64,000 nt of DNA from Mycolicibacterium agri (lineage in GTDB: Bacteria > Actinomycetota > Actinomycetes > Mycobacteriales > Mycobacteriaceae), in assembly GCF_002553505.1 (NCBI RefSeq), contig NZ_PDCP01000033.1, positions 1 through 64,000 on the forward strand, read 5' to 3'. Positions within the stretch are counted from its first letter, which is position 1. Every line of letters starts with the position of its first letter. The position numbers and the translations under genes are program-made. This document shows positions 49,646-59,232 of this stretch, in pieces. The notes beneath the pieces are model-generated. The model saw only the letters and a program-made list of their open reading frames with translations. It had not been told where the DNA came from and made no database searches.

Positions 49646-51214
49646 ATGCGGGCAACGGCCGGGTCGTTAGCAAAATCAATTACTGTCGCTATCTTCACGG
49701 TCCTGGCCGCGTTGATCCTCGGCGTGACACAGGCGATGACGACGGCCGTCACCGCCGCCATCGGTCTGACGGCATACCAGGCCATCATCGTCCCTGGCAC
49801 CGGCACACAGCATCCCGCGCAAGTGCCCAACTATCTGGATCACGCCGTCGGCTACTACCTGATACCCGCCGGAGACTGTGGTCCGAGTGAGTCGTGCGCA
49901 CCCGTCACCGGTGTGGAATATCTCGCCCAGTTCTGGCCGATACCGCTGCCGGGATGGGGTGGCCTGAAAGGTGCCAAGTGGAACGTCTCGGTGAAAAGCG
50001 GCGTGCAAGGACTGACCGGCGCCTACGACAAGGCAATACTCACTGACGACAACATCGCGATATTCGGTTACTCGCAGGGCGCCACTGTGGCGAGCATGTT
50101 CAAAGACCTGCACCGCGACGACCCGGAGGAGTTGAAGGCAAGAACGACCTACTTCTTCATCGGCAATCCGCAGCGCCCTGACGGCGGCGTCTTCGAGCGG
50201 TTAGCGATCCTCGGCACGGTGCCGATTCTTGACGCGACATTCGGCAACCCGACTCCGACGGACACGTGCGAGCGAGCCGACGAAACGCACTGCGCCAGCG
50301 ACTTCGCGTTGATGTACGACGGCGTCGTCGACTTCCCGGAGTGGATTCTCAACCCGCTCGCCATCGCCAACGCGGCCGCCGGCTTCGAGTACGTCCACGG
50401 CACTTACCTGGCGCCCGACGGTGACGATCCGCTCGACGAGACGCCGTACGGCTACCAGCCAGACGAGGTAGAACAACTCATAAGGAACGCCGAGGCGGAG
50501 TGCAGCGAACAGAACTTCTGCCAGCGCCACGGCGACACCATCTACATCACGTTGCCTGCGCGGTTCTTGCCGCTGTATCAGCCGTTCATCGATCTCGCGG
50601 AAGCGACAGGTACGTCGGCGCTGGTGGTCCCGTTGGTCGACCTGGTGTCGCCGCTCACGCAGACCCTGATCGAAACCGCCTACACTCGCGACGACTACGG
50701 CAAGCCTTCACCGGTGACCCTGCTGCCGCGCTTCAACCCGATCGCGGTCGCGGGCGATCTGGTGCGCGACATCCCCGAAGGCATCCAGATGGCGCTCGAG
50801 CCAGGCCGCACACAGCTGCCCGGATCACCGGGGCCCGTGACGACCAGTGACATGACATCTGAGGAGACATCTCCCGCGCCGCTCGTGGATAGCACTCCAC
50901 CCGTGACGACGCCTGATACGACGGCCGTCGCGGCGACGACCGCTGTCACAAACGATGACGCTGCCAACGACGCAACCAAGAAGACCAAGGCGTGGGACGG
51001 CAAGCCGCTGACCCGGCTGAGCCTCATCGCAACGCCCGGTGGTGGTGCGTCGAACGACGGGCAGGGAAAGTCCAGCCGCCCGATTCGTGACGCGCTGAAG
51101 AACTTCCATCCGGTGCGCGATGTCGTGAAGGCGGTGAAGAACGCGGCGAAGGACGCGCTCGGGAACGGCAGCAAGACCACCAAGGACAAGCAGGACGACT
51201 CGTCGGGGGACTGA
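49646..51214 (+). CDS. PE-PPE domain serine hydrolase, exported
   Basis: 522 residues. An N-terminal hydrophobic segment (SITVAIFTVLAALILGVTQA) serves as a signal or anchor. The PE-PPE domain covers about 40-330: YQAIIVPGTGTQ, nucleophile Ser143 in IAIFGYSQGATVASMF, and FFIGNPQRPDGGVFERL, with no PE or PPE N-terminus. The last 150 residues are a Pro/Thr/Ala and then Lys-rich tail, which may bind the wall. Related proteins hydrolyse short acyl esters. It stands next to eccB4, in the place where cutinases lie in M. tuberculosis. Confidence 0.85.
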   Translation: MRATAGSLAKSITVAIFTVLAALILGVTQAMTTAVTAAIGLTAYQAIIVPGTGTQHPAQVPNYLDHAVGYYLIPAGDCGPSESCAPVTGVEYLAQFWPIPLPGWGGLKGAKWNVSVKSGVQGLTGAYDKAILTDDNIAIFGYSQGATVASMFKDLHRDDPEELKARTTYFFIGNPQRPDGGVFERLAILGTVPILDATFGNPTPTDTCERADETHCASDFALMYDGVVDFPEWILNPLAIANAAAGFEYVHGTYLAPDGDDPLDETPYGYQPDEVEQLIRNAEAECSEQNFCQRHGDTIYITLPARFLPLYQPFIDLAEATGTSALVVPLVDLVSPLTQTLIETAYTRDDYGKPSPVTLLPRFNPIAVAGDLVRDIPEGIQMALEPGRTQLPGSPGPVTTSDMTSEETSPAPLVDSTPPVTTPDTTAVAATTAVTNDDAANDATKKTKAWDGKPLTRLSLIATPGGGASNDGQGKSSRPIRDALKNFHPVRDVVKAVKNAAKDALGNGSKTTKDKQDDSSGD

Positions 51215-51279
51215 CCCGCGAAACTGTATTCCCGCAGGTGCCTTCTCGCACTTTCGCTGCGGGGATGCAATCTCGCGGG
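51215..51279. repeat. Nested intergenic hairpin after the PE-PPE gene
   Basis: Outer stem CCCGCGA (51215-51221) / TCGCGGG (51273-51279); inner stem ATTCCCGCAG (51228-51237) / CTGCGGGGAT (51257-51266) with one wobble. It starts directly after the stop codon. It has no T-run. The right half (GGGGATGCA then CTCGCG) recalls the palindrome at 21969-22032. Confidence 0.65.
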
Positions 51280-51338
51280 GCGGAAAATTGGTGAAGGGTT
51301 GTAACTCCGGGCGCCGTTAGGCTGGCTCCCGGGGGAGT

Positions 51339-52697
51339 ATGGCTCGTCAACCGACGACTCGGCTGCAGGTCAGCGGCTACCGCTTTCTGGTGCGCCGGAT
51401 GGAACACGCGCTGCTGCGCGGCGATATCGAGATGCTGCATCCGGTACGCACACAATCGCTTTCGTTCATCGGCGGATGCGTTCTCGCGGTCATCGTTGCC
51501 GCAGGTTGCGCGATTCTGGCGTATTTGCGACCGGATGCGGCATTGGGCGACGCCCCGATCGTCATGTCGCGCGACGGGGCGCTCTATGCCCGCAGCGGCG
51601 ATGCGCTGCATCCCGTCCTGAATCTGGCATCAGCCCGACTCATCGCCGGCAGCGACGCTAAGCCGAAGCTCGTCGACGCAGGCGCCATCGGCCAAGCCAA
51701 ACGCGGTCCGCTGCTGGGCATTCCCGGCGCACCCGCTGCGATCGGCAAGCCGCTGGGCGACGACATCGCGTGGACCGTCTGCGACGGTGCAACGACGACA
51801 ATGATCGCCGGTCCGCCGAAGGTCGTCGAGCAGGCGCAGCCCGCAGTCCTGGTCACTCCGCGGTCAGAAAGCGCGGCGACGACCTACCTGCTGTATGACG
51901 GCTGGCGCGCCGAAGTCGACCTCCGCAATCCCGCGGTGGTGTGGGCCCTGCGGCTGGATAGCGTTGAGCCGCGGCCGGTGTCGCGGATCCTGCTCGACGC
52001 GATTCCGGAGGCGCCGCCGATCGCACCGCCGCATGTCCCCGGGCTGGGTTCACCGGGAGCCGTTGCGGGCCAACCGGTGGGCACCGTGATCCGCGTGCCC
52101 CGCGTCGACGCCAACGACTACTTCGTGGTGCTGGCTGACGGCGTTCAACGTGTCGGCGAGGTCGCAGCCGACCTCATCCGCATCGCCGGTTCGCAAAGCG
52201 GCCGTGACGTCGTTTCGCTGTCGCCCGGCGGCCTCGCAGGCGTGCCGGTCGTCGACACCCTGCCCGTATCGGCACTACCGCGCCGCGCAGGAACCCCCCG
52301 CGGCAAGGGTGACGGCGTGCTGTGCGCGCAATGGCTGAACACCGCGAATACCTCTCTGTGGCTGGATGATTCGTCACCAGCATCTGACGTTGTCGACCTC
52401 GCACAAGCGGACGGCGACGGGCCCAACCTCGACACGGTTGTCATACCGGCGGGCCGAAGCGCATATGTGCGTGCGACGTCGCTGACCGGGAAAGGGCGCG
52501 GAAAGGGACCGCTGTACCTGGTGACCGACAGCGGCGTGCTCTTCGGCATCCGCGACGAGGACGCCGCGGCGCACCTCGGCTTAGGCGGCAGCCCGGCGAC
52601 GGCTCCCTGGCCCGTGCTGTCACGACTGCCGCGCGGTCCGGAATTGAGCAGGGAGGCCGCGTTAATCGCGCATGACGGCATCGGTGCGCCGCCGTGA
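51339..52697 (+). CDS. eccB4: ESX-4 type VII secretion protein EccB4
   Basis: 452 residues. The N-terminal RLQVSGYRFLVRRMEHALLR, then a single membrane helix (FIGGCVLAVIVAAGCAILAY) and a periplasmic domain with the R-repeats (PIVMSRDGALYARSGDALHP, VLNLASARLIAG). It is a membrane component of the ESX core complex with EccC4/EccD4. It matches Rv3450c in size and place. The 3' end overlaps the convergent mycP4 by 36 nt. Confidence 0.96.
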   Translation: MARQPTTRLQVSGYRFLVRRMEHALLRGDIEMLHPVRTQSLSFIGGCVLAVIVAAGCAILAYLRPDAALGDAPIVMSRDGALYARSGDALHPVLNLASARLIAGSDAKPKLVDAGAIGQAKRGPLLGIPGAPAAIGKPLGDDIAWTVCDGATTTMIAGPPKVVEQAQPAVLVTPRSESAATTYLLYDGWRAEVDLRNPAVVWALRLDSVEPRPVSRILLDAIPEAPPIAPPHVPGLGSPGAVAGQPVGTVIRVPRVDANDYFVVLADGVQRVGEVAADLIRIAGSQSGRDVVSLSPGGLAGVPVVDTLPVSALPRRAGTPRGKGDGVLCAQWLNTANTSLWLDDSSPASDVVDLAQADGDGPNLDTVVIPAGRSAYVRATSLTGKGRGKGPLYLVTDSGVLFGIRDEDAAAHLGLGGSPATAPWPVLSRLPRGPELSREAALIAHDGIGAPP

Positions 52698-54032
52698 CCA
52701 CCCGACGGTCGCGGTCATCGTGATCACGGCCGCGGCGATCGCCACGCATACGCCCGCGCCGCTGAACGCGACACGGCGTGCACCGCTGTCAGGCGGATCT
52801 GAGAGCGGCGGTGCGACAGTGGTGTGGTCATTGCGCGGCGGGGTGACGACGCTCATGCGTGCGCCGGAGGGTTCGCCGGTGACGGCGGCGAGCGCGTCCA
52901 CAACCCCGTGGCCGACGAACGGATCCCATCCCGATGGCGGCCGGTGCGCAGTGTCCTCGATCCGCCGCATCACCTGCCGCGCGGTGAGATGCGGCGACCT
53001 CGCCCGCACCAGCGCAGCGATCCCGCTGACCACCGGCGCCGCATAACTGGTGCCCACGATGGGCATCGGATCACCGAGCACGGGCAGGGTGTCGACGAGG
53101 CCTTCGCCGTCGGCGTCCAGCGATATCACCGCTTCGCCGGGCGCGGCGACGTCGACCCACGGCCCCGCGAGCGTGAACTCGGACGGTGCGCCCTGCGGAT
53201 CGATCGAGCCGACCGTGAGGACGTAGTCGTCGTACCAGGCCGGGCTGACAACGACTTTTACCGATTCCCAGTCGGGCTCGCCGGCACCGGCAGGGTCCAC
53301 CGGGTTCTGGTCCGGGCAGTGCCCGAGCCCGCCGACGTTGCCTGCCGCCGCGACGACGACGGCGTTCTTCACCTCGACCGCGTACTCCAAAGCGGCGCCG
53401 AGCGCTCGATCGTCGAGCGGGTCCGCGGCGTCGACACAGGCGATGGAGGAAATGTTGATGACGGTGGCACCCAGGTCCGCCGCCGTGCGGACAGCCATCG
53501 CCAACGTGTTGACATCGCCGACGCCGGGCGCCGATCGTCCGGCCGGCGCGAATTTGACGCTCGACTGCCGGATGCCGATGATCGTCGCGTCCGGTGCGAC
53601 GCCGCTGAATCCGCCGCGGTCGTTGGTCGCCGCGATGATGCCGGCCACCACCGTGCCGTGCCCGTCGCAGTCGTCGGTGCCGTCACCGGTGGACACGTAA
53701 TCCCCGCCGGGGACGAGGCGGGGCAGCAGCCGGTGCCGTGCGACACCGGTGTCGATGACGGCGACCGTCTGGCTGGCGCCGCGGCTGAGCCGCCACACGG
53801 CCTCGAGGTCAAAACCCTGCAATTGCGTCGGACTCTCCGGTCGTGTTGTCTCGGTGGAACTCACGCACTGTTGCCTCTGCTCCGTCGGCTCCGGCGGAGA
53901 CGGCGGGCGCGGGGCAGGTAGCCGCGCGTCGTCGACCACCGGCGGGGTGACCGCATCCGCTGCGGGCGCCGACCAGACTGGGAGCGACGCCAGCGCGACG
54001 GCCGCGAGCAGCCTGAAGGCTCGACACGTCAT
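52662..54032 (-). CDS. mycP4: ESX-4 mycosin protease MycP4
   Basis: 456 residues from ATG 54032, which overlaps the eccD4 stop (ATGA). Signal peptide ending SAPAADA. The subtilisin triad is complete: Asp94 in AVIDTGVARH, His125 in DCDGHGTVVAGI and Ser in VGTSYAAPVVSGIAAL, with the oxyanion Asn in VVAAAGNVGG. A C-terminal membrane anchor (AGVCVAIAAAVITMTATVGW) is followed by a short basic tail. It is a membrane-bound periplasmic protease that stabilises the ESX complex. Confidence 0.96.
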   Translation of the reverse strand: MTCRAFRLLAAVALASLPVWSAPAADAVTPPVVDDARLPAPRPPSPPEPTEQRQQCVSSTETTRPESPTQLQGFDLEAVWRLSRGASQTVAVIDTGVARHRLLPRLVPGGDYVSTGDGTDDCDGHGTVVAGIIAATNDRGGFSGVAPDATIIGIRQSSVKFAPAGRSAPGVGDVNTLAMAVRTAADLGATVINISSIACVDAADPLDDRALGAALEYAVEVKNAVVVAAAGNVGGLGHCPDQNPVDPAGAGEPDWESVKVVVSPAWYDDYVLTVGSIDPQGAPSEFTLAGPWVDVAAPGEAVISLDADGEGLVDTLPVLGDPMPIVGTSYAAPVVSGIAALVRARSPHLTARQVMRRIEDTAHRPPSGWDPFVGHGVVDALAAVTGEPSGARMSVVTPPRNDHTTVAPPLSDPPDSGARRVAFSGAGVCVAIAAAVITMTATVGWSRRRTDAVMRD

Positions 54033-55390
54033 GGCAGGCTCAGGCCGCGAACGAGGCCGAATACGCCTGCGACCCAACAGGCGAGCGGTACGACGGCCGC
54101 CAACGCGACGTACTCGACCACGTCGACCGCCCGGCGCGCGACGGGACTCAACCGACTGTCAAGATCAGCGCGGGCGAGATACAGCGCACCACCGCCGAGG
54201 ACGACAGCGGCTAGGCTCAGCGATCCGGCGTGTCGTGGCGCCGAGAGCACCGCTTGCGCTAAAACGGCAGTGGCGCAGACCAATCCACTCGCAACCAGCG
54301 CAGTCGGTCGAACGGCACCGAGTTGCTGCCGTGCCCGAAGCAGCAGCACGGCCGACATCGCGACAGCGAACAGGATGGCGCTGATTGCGGGTTCATGTCG
54401 GTCTGCGGCGACAGCTACCACGCCGGCCGCAGTTGCCGCAGAAAAGCCCACCAACAGCCCCGTCAACGTGCAGTGAGCACGTCCGGCTCGCACGTCGTCG
54501 ACCGCATCGTCGTCGAGGGACCCGTCATCGGTCAGCATCTGTGGTGTCGGCATCCGAGGCGCCAGCCCCGCCAGAGCGATCGACAGTCTGGCCGCCACGC
54601 CTGACAAGGCCAGTGATACCGCCGTCAGGGCGGCGCCCGCGGCGGCCAGGGATGCGGGCCAGAAGACGGCCGCCACCGCGACCACCGCCATCGTCCCCAT
54701 GAACGCGATGACGGCGATGAACTCCGTCGTTCCCTGACCTGTCACATGAAGCACGACTGTCGCTGTTGCTGCGCAAACCGCCGCTGCAAGAACGAAATTC
54801 GGCGGCGCTGGACCGTTCGGCACCATCAGGAAGCCGGCGACGGCAGCGAAGACGGTGGCCGTCAGCCCGAGCGTGACGGTCGGCAGCGGGTCAGGGTCGA
54901 CGCGGCTTGCGACGACAGATGCGACCGTCGCCAACAGCGTCACCGCTGACGCAACGACAGCTCGACTGCCCGGCGGCGCGCCGGCGGGCCAACCGAGGGC
55001 CACCGCGCCGACGCCGGCCGACCACAGACATGCACCGGCACCGGCGCGGCGCAGCCAGCCGCGATCGGTTACGGGAATTGCGTCGGCAACGCTGTGCCAC
55101 GAATCGTGCTGTTGGACCGTCATCGCGACCGCCTCGGCCGTCAGCAACAGGACATCGCCATCGCGGACTCCGTTCTCCTGCAGCGTGATCGACTCGTCAA
55201 GCACGGTGCCATCGGGCCGCGACAGTACCCACCGATCGTCGAAACGCGCTTCCCGGCAGCCCGTCAAGTCGACGATGCTCGGCAGGAGTTCGCCGAGTTC
55301 GCGTCGCGTGGGCAAGGCGAGATCGACCGCCTCCGCCCCTTCTCCGTGGTCGGTGTGCACCGTTACCCGACACAGTCCTGACGCCATCAT
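54029..55390 (-). CDS. eccD4: ESX-4 type VII secretion membrane protein EccD4
   Basis: 453 residues; two adjacent ATG codons (55390, 55387) after GGGGGGGAGGA. The N-terminal 90 residues are the cytosolic ubiquitin-like domain (CRVTVHTDHGEGAEAVDLAL, ENGVRDGDVLLLTAEAVAM), followed by eleven hydrophobic helices. It lines the ESX membrane channel. Operon eccD4-mycP4 on the minus strand, divergent from eccC4. Confidence 0.95.
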   Translation of the reverse strand: MMASGLCRVTVHTDHGEGAEAVDLALPTRRELGELLPSIVDLTGCREARFDDRWVLSRPDGTVLDESITLQENGVRDGDVLLLTAEAVAMTVQQHDSWHSVADAIPVTDRGWLRRAGAGACLWSAGVGAVALGWPAGAPPGSRAVVASAVTLLATVASVVASRVDPDPLPTVTLGLTATVFAAVAGFLMVPNGPAPPNFVLAAAVCAATATVVLHVTGQGTTEFIAVIAFMGTMAVVAVAAVFWPASLAAAGAALTAVSLALSGVAARLSIALAGLAPRMPTPQMLTDDGSLDDDAVDDVRAGRAHCTLTGLLVGFSAATAAGVVAVAADRHEPAISAILFAVAMSAVLLLRARQQLGAVRPTALVASGLVCATAVLAQAVLSAPRHAGSLSLAAVVLGGGALYLARADLDSRLSPVARRAVDVVEYVALAAVVPLACWVAGVFGLVRGLSLP

Positions 55391-55462
55391 TCCTCCCCCC
55401 CGCGATTCACCGTAGCCGCGCCCAGCGCCTCGGACTTTCCGAAAATCCCCTGCTGTGGAAGA

Positions 55463-55490
55463 GGAACCAGACGGGCCGCAACACCGTCTA
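55463..55490 (+). promoter_or_regulatory. ECF (sigma-M type) promoter of the eccC4 operon
   Basis: GGAACC (55463-55468), 16 nt, CGTCTA (55485-55490). This matches the GGAAC-N16-18-CGTC pattern reported for sigma-M in M. tuberculosis, a factor known to activate esxT/esxU. Transcription should start at about 55497, at or next to the ATG at 55498, so the message is probably leaderless. Confidence 0.65.
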
Positions 55491-55497
55491 ACCGTCG

Positions 55498-58400
55498 ATG
55501 GAGTTCGTGACCGAGCCGCGTTTGGATGCGCCGCCGACCGACCTCGGCGAGGTGGTCGTGCGACCGCCGCCGGAAGTGCGTCGCGATGCGCCGGCGAATC
55601 CGCTCGCCCGGTTATTGCCTCTCGCGCTTATGGTCGCGACCGTCGGGATGATGGTCTTCTACTTCACCTCGGGTGCGACCGTGACGCGCAACCCCATGTT
55701 CATGTTCTTTCCGGTGATGATGTTGGGATCATTGCTGGGGACCGTGGTATTCGGTGCGCGCGGCGGCAACCGTACGGCAGAGATCAACATGGATCGCCGC
55801 GACTACCTGCGTTACCTGGCGTCGTTGGACGTGACGATCACGAAGACCGCTGAGAATCAACACCGTTCATTGTGGTGGCGCCATCCGGATCCCACCGCGC
55901 TGTGGACGTTGGTCGGCACCAGGCGGATGTGGGAGAGAACCCCCGACGACGTCGACTTCGGCCAGGTCCGCGTCGGAACGGCCAGCCAGGATCTGTCCAC
56001 GCCGCTCGTATCGCCCGAGCTCGGGCCGGTCGAGGACCTCGACCCGGTGACGACGAGCGAGTTGCGCCGGCTCATTCGGCGACGCTCGACGGTGGCCGAC
56101 CTGCCGGTTGCGCTCGAGTTGAACGCCGCGGCGGCCTACTGCATCGACGGGGAAACCTCGGCGGGACGTGCGCTGGCTCGGGCCATGGTTTGTCAGCTGG
56201 CGGTGCTGCACAGCCCGGCACACCTGCGCATCGTCGCCGTCGTCGACGCCCTCACCGGCGCGGAGTGGGAATGGCTCAAATGGCTTCCACATCACCAGCA
56301 CCCGCACGCGACGGACGACGCCGGTGCCGCCAGGATGACCTACACCAGCCTGACGTCCGCCGAGGCCGCGCTGAACAGTGAATGTCGGGTGGTCGTGGTC
56401 ATCGACGGCGGGCTGGCAACCCGGGAGCACGCGGCTTCGAGCGCGTCGGCGGCTGCGACGCTCCTGGAGCTGGGAACGTCCTGTCACGACATCGCGGACC
56501 GAAACGGCATGCGGTTGACCGTGACTCGTGATGCCTTGATCGGGCAATCTTCTGCCGGCGACCAGACAGCCGCGCGGCCCGACGGCATGACGACAGGACA
56601 GGCGCTCGCCTGCGCCCGCCGCATATCCGCGTTCCGGCCCGCCGCCGTCGGCGAAGCGGCCGCTGTCACGTCGGCAGCATGGCCCGACCTGATGGGTATC
56701 GGCGACATCGGTCGCCTCGACCCGGTGACGGTGTGGCGCCGCCGCAGCGCCGGTCGGCGCCTGCGGGTGCCCATCGGGGTGTGCGAGCAGGGCTTGCCGG
56801 TGGAGCTCGATATCAAGGAGGCCGCCGCCAACGGAATGGGGCCGCATGGCTTGTGCATCGGTGCCACGGGCTCAGGCAAGTCGGAGTTCCTTCGCACGCT
56901 CACGCTGGGGATGATCACCGCCCACCCGCCCGAGACGCTGAACCTGGTGCTCGTCGACTTCAAGGGAGGAGCAACATTCCTCGGGTTCGAACGCGCACCG
57001 CACGTCGCCGCCGTCATCACCAACCTCGCCGACGAGGCGCATCTCGTCGCACGGATGAAAGACGCCATCGCCGGCGAAATGAACCGGCGCCAGGAATTAC
57101 TCCGCACTGCGGGCAATTTCGCGAACCTTGCCGAGTATGAGCGCGCGCGTGCCGCCGGCAGGGGATTGGCGCCGCTGCCGGTGCTGTTCATCGTCGTCGA
57201 CGAATTCTCTGAACTGCTCAGCCAGCACCCGGATTTCATCGATCTGTTCATCGCGGTGGGGCGGCTCGGCCGGTCGCTCGGTATGCATCTGCTTCTCGCG
57301 AGCCAACGGCTGGACGAGGGACGGTTGCGGGGATTGGAGTCGCACCTGTCCTACCGGATCTGTCTCAAGACGTTCTCGACCAGCGAGTCGCGGGCGGTGC
57401 TCGGCGTCCCGGACGCCTATCACCTGCCCAGCAATCCAGGTGCAGCCTTCCTGAAGACCGGATCCGAGGACCCGCGCCGTTTCCAAACCGCCTATGTCTC
57501 CGGCCCATACACCGAGCGGTCCAGTCGAGAGGCCGACCCCGCGGTTGCGCCGGTCCCTCGGCTGTTCACCGCGGCGCCGATGGGCCGTGTCACGGTCGCT
57601 AGCGAGCAGACGGCGGAATCCGTGTCCAGCAGAACAACACTGGAAGCCGCGCTCGACCGGCTTCAGGGGTACGGCCCGCCCGCACACCGAGTATGGCTGC
57701 CGCCGCTGACGGAGCCGCCCATGCTCGACACTTTGCTGCAGCACACGGGTGCTCCCGCCTCGCTGACCGTGCCGATCGGCCTCGTCGACTGCCCGTTCGA
57801 ACAGCGGCGCGACCTGCTGATCGCCCAACTCGGCGGTGCGGCGGGCAATGTCGCCGTCGTCGGCGGTCCTCGGTCGGGCAAGTCGACGGCGGTGTGCACG
57901 CTCATCGCCGCTCTAGCCGAGACACACGACCCGAGCGAAGTACAGATCTACTGCCTCGACTTCGGCGGCGGCACCTTGTCGTCCCTGCTGCCGCTGCCGC
58001 ACGTCGGCTCGGTGGCGGGCCGGCGTGACGCCGAGTTGGTACGGCGAACGGTCGTGCATCTGGAATCGCTTCTGCGAGCGCGGGAAACAGAGCCGGTATC
58101 CGGCCACGTGTTCCTCGTCATCGACGGCTGGGCAACCGTCCGGCAGGAATTCGAGACGCTGGAGTCAACCATCACCGCCCTTGCCGCTCGGGGGCTGTCC
58201 TACGGCATCCACGTCGTCGTCGCCGCGTCCAGATGGGCCGAGATCCGGCCCGCGCTGAAGGATCAGATCGGCACCCGGATCGAGCTGCGGCTCGGCGACC
58301 CAGCGGAATCCGAGATGGATAGAAAGCGCGCCCGCCAATTGATGCAGAGCCCGCCCGGTCGCGGCATCACCCATGACGGCCGAGAATTCGTCATCGCCCT

Positions 58401-59232
58401 GCCGAAGCCCGACGCGGCTTGCGTGGACCGGCTGCACGCCCGCTACGGCGGTCACGTGGCGCCCCCGATCGAGATCCTGCCGACGCGGGTCGAGCTCGAC
58501 GCCATCGCTGAGCGGTTCATGCCGTCGCGACCGGCCACCGAGATCCTGCTCGGAATCGGTGAAGCCGACTTGTCGCCTGTAGCTGTGAATTTCGGCGCTG
58601 AGGCGCACTTCGTCGTCCTCGGCGAAGGGGAATGCGGCAAGACAGCGACCCTGCGGACGCTGTGCCGTGAGATCGTGCGAACGAACACTCCGCGCACGGC
58701 CCAACTGTTCATCGTCGACTACCGGCGCGCGTTGCTCGGGGTGGTGGAGACCGACCACCTCGCCGGATACACGCCCTCGGCCGCGGCGATCGCACCCCAA
58801 GTGACCGGCCTTCTGGAACGACTCGCCGCGCGGATGCCCGGCGCCGAGGTGACGCAGCAGCAGCTGCGCGAACGATCCTGGTGGTCGGGACCCGAACTGT
58901 ATGTCGTCATCGACGACTACGACCTGGTCGCCACCGCCAACGGCACAAATCCGTTGGCGCCGCTGCTCGACTATCTGCCGTACGCAAAGGATCTCGGCCT
59001 GCACATCGTGGTGGCGCGGCGCTCCGGTGGCGCGGCGCGCGCGCTGTTCGATCCGGTTCTGTCGCGGCTACGCGACCTCGGATGCATGGGACTGATGATG
59101 AGCGCCAGTCCGGACGAAGGCGTGCTGCTGGGTTCGGTCCGACCGTCGCCACTGCCGCCCGGGCGCGGCACGTTCATCCGGCGATCGCATGCCGATGAAC
59201 TCGTCCAGGTCGCATGGAGCGATCCGGCGTGA
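55498..59232 (+). CDS. eccC4: ESX-4 FtsK/SpoIIIE-type ATPase EccC4
   Basis: 1244 residues in one chain. Two N-terminal helices (residues 35-85: LPLALMVATVGMMVFYF, FFPVMMLGSLLGTVVFG), then three ATPase domains with Walker A lysines at 461 (GATGSGKSEF), 795 (GGPRSGKSTAV) and 1048 (GEGECGKTATL). Walker B of domain 1 is VLFIVVDEFSELL. It powers export of EsxU/EsxT. Start ATG 55498 is just after the predicted transcription start; GTG 55507 is an alternative. It overlaps the next gene by GTGA. Confidence 0.97.
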   Translation: MEFVTEPRLDAPPTDLGEVVVRPPPEVRRDAPANPLARLLPLALMVATVGMMVFYFTSGATVTRNPMFMFFPVMMLGSLLGTVVFGARGGNRTAEINMDRRDYLRYLASLDVTITKTAENQHRSLWWRHPDPTALWTLVGTRRMWERTPDDVDFGQVRVGTASQDLSTPLVSPELGPVEDLDPVTTSELRRLIRRRSTVADLPVALELNAAAAYCIDGETSAGRALARAMVCQLAVLHSPAHLRIVAVVDALTGAEWEWLKWLPHHQHPHATDDAGAARMTYTSLTSAEAALNSECRVVVVIDGGLATREHAASSASAAATLLELGTSCHDIADRNGMRLTVTRDALIGQSSAGDQTAARPDGMTTGQALACARRISAFRPAAVGEAAAVTSAAWPDLMGIGDIGRLDPVTVWRRRSAGRRLRVPIGVCEQGLPVELDIKEAAANGMGPHGLCIGATGSGKSEFLRTLTLGMITAHPPETLNLVLVDFKGGATFLGFERAPHVAAVITNLADEAHLVARMKDAIAGEMNRRQELLRTAGNFANLAEYERARAAGRGLAPLPVLFIVVDEFSELLSQHPDFIDLFIAVGRLGRSLGMHLLLASQRLDEGRLRGLESHLSYRICLKTFSTSESRAVLGVPDAYHLPSNPGAAFLKTGSEDPRRFQTAYVSGPYTERSSREADPAVAPVPRLFTAAPMGRVTVASEQTAESVSSRTTLEAALDRLQGYGPPAHRVWLPPLTEPPMLDTLLQHTGAPASLTVPIGLVDCPFEQRRDLLIAQLGGAAGNVAVVGGPRSGKSTAVCTLIAALAETHDPSEVQIYCLDFGGGTLSSLLPLPHVGSVAGRRDAELVRRTVVHLESLLRARETEPVSGHVFLVIDGWATVRQEFETLESTITALAARGLSYGIHVVVAASRWAEIRPALKDQIGTRIELRLGDPAESEMDRKRARQLMQSPPGRGITHDGREFVIALPKPDAACVDRLHARYGGHVAPPIEILPTRVELDAIAERFMPSRPATEILLGIGEADLSPVAVNFGAEAHFVVLGEGECGKTATLRTLCREIVRTNTPRTAQLFIVDYRRALLGVVETDHLAGYTPSAAAIAPQVTGLLERLAARMPGAEVTQQQLRERSWWSGPELYVVIDDYDLVATANGTNPLAPLLDYLPYAKDLGLHIVVARRSGGAARALFDPVLSRLRDLGCMGLMMSASPDEGVLLGSVRPSPLPPGRGTFIRRSHADELVQVAWSDPA

